Shown here one piece after another: positions 60,603-64,000 of a stretch of 64,000 nt of DNA. The stretch's first letter is position 1. The number at the start of each line of letters is the position of its first letter. The notes under the pieces were generated by a model that made no database searches, was not told the origin of the DNA, and saw only the letters and a program-made list of their open reading frames with translations. The stretch is from an uncultured Collinsella sp. (GTDB taxonomy: Bacteria; Actinomycetota; Coriobacteriia; Coriobacteriales; Coriobacteriaceae), in contig UQIK01000003.1 of assembly GCA_900541125.1 (NCBI GenBank), positions 1 through 64,000 on the forward strand. Direction: 5' to 3'. The position numbers and the translations under genes are program-made.

Positions 60603-62630
60603 ATGGAACAAAAGGCCAAGGAGGCAGCCTCGCACGCTGCGATTCCTGTGAGCATCTCGGCGATGCTCGTCACGCTGGGCGTGGTGTACGGCGATATCGG
60701 CACCAGCCCTATGTATGTAACCAAGGCGCTCGTTGCCGGCAACGGCGGCATCGGAAGCGTCACGGAGGAGTTCGTGCTCGGCGCGCTCTCCCTTGTCGTG
60801 TGGACGGTCACGTTGCTGACCACCATCAAGTATGTGCTCATCTCGCTGCGCGCCGATAACCATGGTGAGGGCGGCATCTTTGCCCTGTACAGCCTGGTCA
60901 AGCGCTGCGGCAAGTGGCTTATCATCCCCGCCATGCTGGGTGGCGCCGCGCTGCTCGCCGACGGCATCCTGACGCCGGCCGTTACCGTTACCACGGCCAT
61001 CGAGGGCCTGCGCACCATCCCGGCGGTCCATGCCGTGCTGGGCGATGACCAGGGCCGCGTCGTCGCCATTACGCTCGCCATCATCATCGTGCTCTTCTTG
61101 GTGCAGCGCATCGGTACGGCCAAGATCGGTCACGCCTTTGGCCCCATCATGACGCTGTGGTTCCTGTTCCTGGGCGGCACGGGTCTGTTCTTTGTCTTCC
61201 AGCATCCCGCCGTGCTGCTGTGCCTCAACCCGGTACGTGGCATCGCCTTTTTGCTGAGCCCCAACAACCACGCGGGCATCATGATTCTGGGCAGCTGCTT
61301 CCTCGCCACCACCGGTGCCGAGGCGCTCTACTCCGACATGGGCCACGTCGGCCGCGGCAACATCTACGCTACCTGGCCGTTCGTTAAGTGCTGCCTGCTG
61401 CTTTCCTATATGGGCCAGGGCGCTTGGCTTATGAACAACGCTGCCAACCCCGAGCTCATGGGCATTGCCGACCTCAATCCGTTCTACCAGATGCTCGCCC
61501 CGGGCCTGCGCCCGTTTGCCGTCGGCCTTTCCACCGTCGCGGCCATCATTGCCTCGCAGGCGCTCATCACCGGCGCATTCTCGCTGGTGTCCGAGGCCAG
61601 CCGTCTGGACCTCATGCCGCACATGCAGGTCTTCTACCCTGCCGAGACCAAGGGCCAGCTCTACATCCCCATGGTCAACAACGTCATGCTTGTCGGCTGC
61701 GTCATCGTGGTGCTGCTGTTCCAGAACTCGGCGCATATGGAAGCCGCCTACGGCCTTGCCATTACGCTGACTATGATGTGCACCACGCTGCTGCTCTTCT
61801 TCTACCTGCACGAGGAGCGCAAGCTCAAGGTTGCTCCGTGGATCTTCGCGGCCTTCTTCCTTTTGCTCGAAGGCTTCTTCTTCGTGAGCTCGCTCACCAA
61901 GTTCTTCCACGGCGGCTACTTCACCATCCTCATGGCTGCACTCATCATGGGCATCATGGTGTGCTGGTACAACGGTACGGCTGTTGAGCAGCGCCAGTTT
62001 ACGCTGCTGCCGCTGCGCAGCTACCTGCCGCAGCTCAAGCGCCTGCGCGATGACGATCGCTACGAGCGCCTGAGCGACAACATCGTGTACCTGACCAAGG
62101 ACACCCATACCGATTACATCGACCGCGATATCGTCTACTCGATCTTGGACAAGCATCCCAAGCGCGCTCGCGCCTGGTGGTTCGTGAATGTCGAGACCAT
62201 GGACGAGCCGCATACCTTTGCCTATTCGGTCGAGACGTTCGGCACCGACTACGTGTTCCGCGTGCATCTGTACCTGGGCTACAAGATTAACCAGCGCGTC
62301 AATGCCTATCTGCGTCAGGTCGTTCAGGACCTGGCTGCCACCGGCGAGCTGCCGGCGCAGACGCATGACTACTCGGTCTACAAGGATCCGGGCAACATCG
62401 GTACGTTCAAGTTCGTCCTGATTCGTAAGCTTCTGGCGCCTGAAAGCGATGTGGAGCCGAGCGAGCGTACGGCCATCACGCTCAAGTACATCATCCGTCG
62501 CGCCGCCGGCACGCCTGCACGCTGGTACGGCCTGGAGAACTCCAACGTGAGCTTTGAGTACGTGCCGCTGTTCACCAAGTTCAAAGCCGTGAACAAGATG
62601 CAGCGCCTGGCCCCCAACGAGCGGCCGTAG
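60603..62630 (+). CDS. kup: KUP-family potassium transporter
   Basis: A 675-residue potassium/proton symporter. Twelve membrane helices cover about residues 15-460, starting with ALGVVYGDIGTSPMY-like LGVVYGDIGTSPMYVTKALV. The family also shows NHGEGGIFALYSL and ADGILTPAVTVTTA. A cytoplasmic C-terminal domain (about 470-675) follows. GGGAGG lies ten bases before the ATG at 60603. A small membrane protein gene and a KdpD-like sensor gene follow, making a potassium-related cluster. Confidence 0.95.
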   Translation: MEQKAKEAASHAAIPVSISAMLVTLGVVYGDIGTSPMYVTKALVAGNGGIGSVTEEFVLGALSLVVWTVTLLTTIKYVLISLRADNHGEGGIFALYSLVKRCGKWLIIPAMLGGAALLADGILTPAVTVTTAIEGLRTIPAVHAVLGDDQGRVVAITLAIIIVLFLVQRIGTAKIGHAFGPIMTLWFLFLGGTGLFFVFQHPAVLLCLNPVRGIAFLLSPNNHAGIMILGSCFLATTGAEALYSDMGHVGRGNIYATWPFVKCCLLLSYMGQGAWLMNNAANPELMGIADLNPFYQMLAPGLRPFAVGLSTVAAIIASQALITGAFSLVSEASRLDLMPHMQVFYPAETKGQLYIPMVNNVMLVGCVIVVLLFQNSAHMEAAYGLAITLTMMCTTLLLFFYLHEERKLKVAPWIFAAFFLLLEGFFFVSSLTKFFHGGYFTILMAALIMGIMVCWYNGTAVEQRQFTLLPLRSYLPQLKRLRDDDRYERLSDNIVYLTKDTHTDYIDRDIVYSILDKHPKRARAWWFVNVETMDEPHTFAYSVETFGTDYVFRVHLYLGYKINQRVNAYLRQVVQDLAATGELPAQTHDYSVYKDPGNIGTFKFVLIRKLLAPESDVEPSERTAITLKYIIRRAAGTPARWYGLENSNVSFEYVPLFTKFKAVNKMQRLAPNERP

Positions 62631-62690
62631 ACGTCGGCGGCTACACGGAGTTGGTTTTTGATGGATAAGCATGAGGCCGGGGAGGTAAAC

Positions 62691-62885
62691 ATGGATACAA
62701 AGGCGCTCGATGGCCGTGAGGCGGTGGTCGAAATGGTGCGTGAGGCGCGCGTCGACGCCGCCGAAGATCGGTTCTTTACGAATCGGGCCAACATGGACAT
62801 GGCCGACCGTGTGATCTCGATCGTGGTGACGCTGCTTGTCGCGGTGTGCGTGTGTGCCCTGCTCGCGCACGTGCTGTTTGTCTAG
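62691..62885 (+). CDS. small membrane protein downstream of kup
   Basis: A 64-residue protein with no recognised family. Residues 1-36 are charged (GREAVVEMVREARVDAAEDR), and one membrane helix lies at about 38-62 (VISIVVTLLVAVCVCALLAHVL). GGGGAGG at five-base spacing strongly supports the ATG at 62691 over the two in-frame starts 30-33 bases earlier. It lies 61 bases past kup and is likely in the same operon. It could be an accessory or regulatory subunit of the transporter. Confidence 0.6.
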   Translation: MDTKALDGREAVVEMVREARVDAAEDRFFTNRANMDMADRVISIVVTLLVAVCVCALLAHVLFV

Positions 62886-62930
62886 CGACCGCCGGTTGCA
62901 AAGGCTATACACTTGGAACCACCACAAGGG

Positions 62931-62977
62931 AAACCACCACAAAGGTGCCTGTCCCCTTTGTGGTGGTTTTTGTTTTT
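62931..62977 (+). terminator. terminator of the kup operon (ACCACCAC palindrome, copy 2)
   Basis: AAACCACCACAAAGG pairs with CCTTTGTGGTGGTTT around TGCCTGTCC, followed by TTGTTTTTG. The same arms occur at 18966-19001. A partial extra copy, AACCACCACAAGG, precedes it at 62918. Confidence 0.8.
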
Positions 62978-62997
62978 GAGAGAGGGGCGGGACGCTG

Positions 62998-64000
62998 ATG
63001 GACGTCCGTACGGACGGCGATATTGCCGATAGCTTTTGGTGGCGGCGCACAACGCTGACGCGCCGCACTCCTCTGTATGACGCCTGCGTATCGGTGGGGC
63101 TGCTGGTCGCGGCGACGATTGTGGGCGCGCTGCTCGACCATCCGGGTCTCGCGCCGAGCATCATGATCGTCTATGTGTTCGCCGTTCAGCTGTGCGCATT
63201 CTTTACCTGGAGTCGCCTGTATTGCTTGCTGAGCTCGGCTGCCGCCGTGGCGCTCTACAACTTCTTGTTTGTCGACCCGCGCTACTCGCTGTCGCTTATC
63301 GACCGCGGCTATCCCGGCATGTTCTTCATCATGTTCGTGGTCTCGCTTGTGTCGAGCTCGATTGCGTTGGCCCTGCGCCGCGCCTTGGCACAGGCTGCCG
63401 CCAGCGACCGCCGCACGCATATGGTGCTCGAGACCAACCGCATGCTGCAGCGGTGCGCCGATCAGCATCAGATCGTTCACGCCATGGCCACGCAGCTGGC
63501 GCGTCTTTCGGGCTGCCCTGTCGTGTGGTACAGCGCCGACGCCGAGGGCGATGACCTGCTGCCGCGTGCGACATACACGGCCGTGGGCGATGCCGCACCG
63601 GTGCACGAACTGGCGCCGCAGATGCCGCCTCGGCTCTCGGCGTCCGCCTATGTGGGAACGCCGCTCGATGCCACCTATGGCGGCTCGGCGTTTTATGGCA
63701 TCTACCTGACGGTTCGCACAGGCGACGGCTTCGCGCGCTCGGGCGACCCCGCCTCGGTGGTGGGCGTGCTGGCTATCGTTGCCGAGCCCGACGTGCTGAC
63801 GCACGAGGAGCGGACACTTGCCGATGCTATCGTGAGCGAAGGCGAGCTGGCACTCGATCGCGCCCGCGCCATGGAGGCCCGCGAGGAGGCGGCGGTGCTC
63901 GCCAAAAACGAACAGTTGCGCGCCAACCTGCTGCGCTCCATCTCGCACGACCTGCGCACGCCGCTCACCAGTATTTCGGGCAATGCCGACGTGCTGCTCG
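62998..64000 (+). CDS. KdpD-like sensor histidine kinase, 5' part (runs off the window)
   Basis: An open frame of 334 codons without stop to the window end. The membrane part (about 28-115) is the DUF4118 four-helix domain, with FLFVDPRYSLSLIDRGY like the KdpD signature. A GAF-like domain follows (about 150-290), then the HisKA dimerisation helix with the phospho-accepting H317 in LLRSISHDLRTPLTSIS. The N-terminal KdpD universal-stress domain of E. coli is absent: the protein starts 27 residues before the first helix. The gene has GAGAGGGGCGGG before its ATG. It probably senses potassium or turgor and regulates potassium uptake. The ATPase domain and response-regulator gene lie beyond the window. 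Confidence 0.85.
   Translation, partial: MDVRTDGDIADSFWWRRTTLTRRTPLYDACVSVGLLVAATIVGALLDHPGLAPSIMIVYVFAVQLCAFFTWSRLYCLLSSAAAVALYNFLFVDPRYSLSLIDRGYPGMFFIMFVVSLVSSSIALALRRALAQAAASDRRTHMVLETNRMLQRCADQHQIVHAMATQLARLSGCPVVWYSADAEGDDLLPRATYTAVGDAAPVHELAPQMPPRLSASAYVGTPLDATYGGSAFYGIYLTVRTGDGFARSGDPASVVGVLAIVAEPDVLTHEERTLADAIVSEGELALDRARAMEAREEAAVLAKNEQLRANLLRSISHDLRTPLTSISGNADVLL

Noticed and set aside
1..64000. Phage, integrative element, insertion sequence or CRISPR array
   Set aside because: No transposase, integrase, phage or cas gene was seen and no regularly spaced repeat array. The tRNA-Ser gene has no adjoining duplicate of its 3' end.

Overview
The window is a high-G+C bacterial chromosomal segment whose gene content fits a Gram-positive gut actinobacterium of the class Coriobacteriia, most likely Collinsella or a close relative. 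This assignment is inferred from gene content and style: cell-wall-anchored proteins ending in MPDTG or LANTG sorting signals, an LTA-synthase-like sulfatase, many LacI, GntR and TetR regulators, PTS sugar uptake, and short palindromes scattered between genes. No integrase, transposase, phage structural gene or CRISPR array was seen, so this looks like ordinary chromosome with one very large surface-protein gene.

Layout, 1-9000: a reverse-strand RlmD-type rRNA methyltransferase; a three-gene polar amino-acid ABC importer (1868-4138); an EF-G-like GTPase (4449-6524); a membrane-tethered DNA/RNA nuclease; and a LacI regulator (7725-8735). The LacI gene faces a six-gene sugar operon (9151-15147): PTS EIIBC, a GatZ/KbaZ-like protein, an FSA-type transaldolase, a transketolase split into two genes, and PTS EIIA. 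The operon looks built to bring in a sugar as its phosphate and pass it straight into the non-oxidative pentose phosphate pathway.

Layout, 15000-38000: a repeat-rich gap; LarE; a HAD phosphatase; a second LacI regulator; GlmS; a GntR regulator divergent from a YeiH-type transporter; a degenerate NtrC/Fis-type regulator; a nitroreductase; a MarR regulator with a heterodimeric ABC exporter; CysE; DedA; IlvE; LemA; a TetR regulator; tRNA-Ser(UGA); and an unusual TadA-glycerate kinase fusion.

Layout, 38215-64000: a 4006-residue sortase-anchored surface protein built of about fifteen or more pilin-like modules, preceded by a nine-G tract that sits in a possible promoter spacer; the SRP RNA gene; a secreted coiled-coil wall protein; a second heterodimeric ABC exporter; a flavodoxin; a palindrome-rich module; an LTA-synthase-like enzyme; a nitroreductase; the KUP potassium transporter with a small membrane protein; and the 5' part of a KdpD-like sensor kinase that runs off the end.

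Two layers of non-coding structure stand out. One is a set of dispersed short palindromes that share CCTGTCCC-like loops but have different arms. The other is a nested-palindrome element with copies at 1637-1775 and 56557-57042. A shared palindrome (CTTTACTTARYTAAAG) lies upstream of both the amino-acid importer and ilvE and suggests a common amino-acid regulon.
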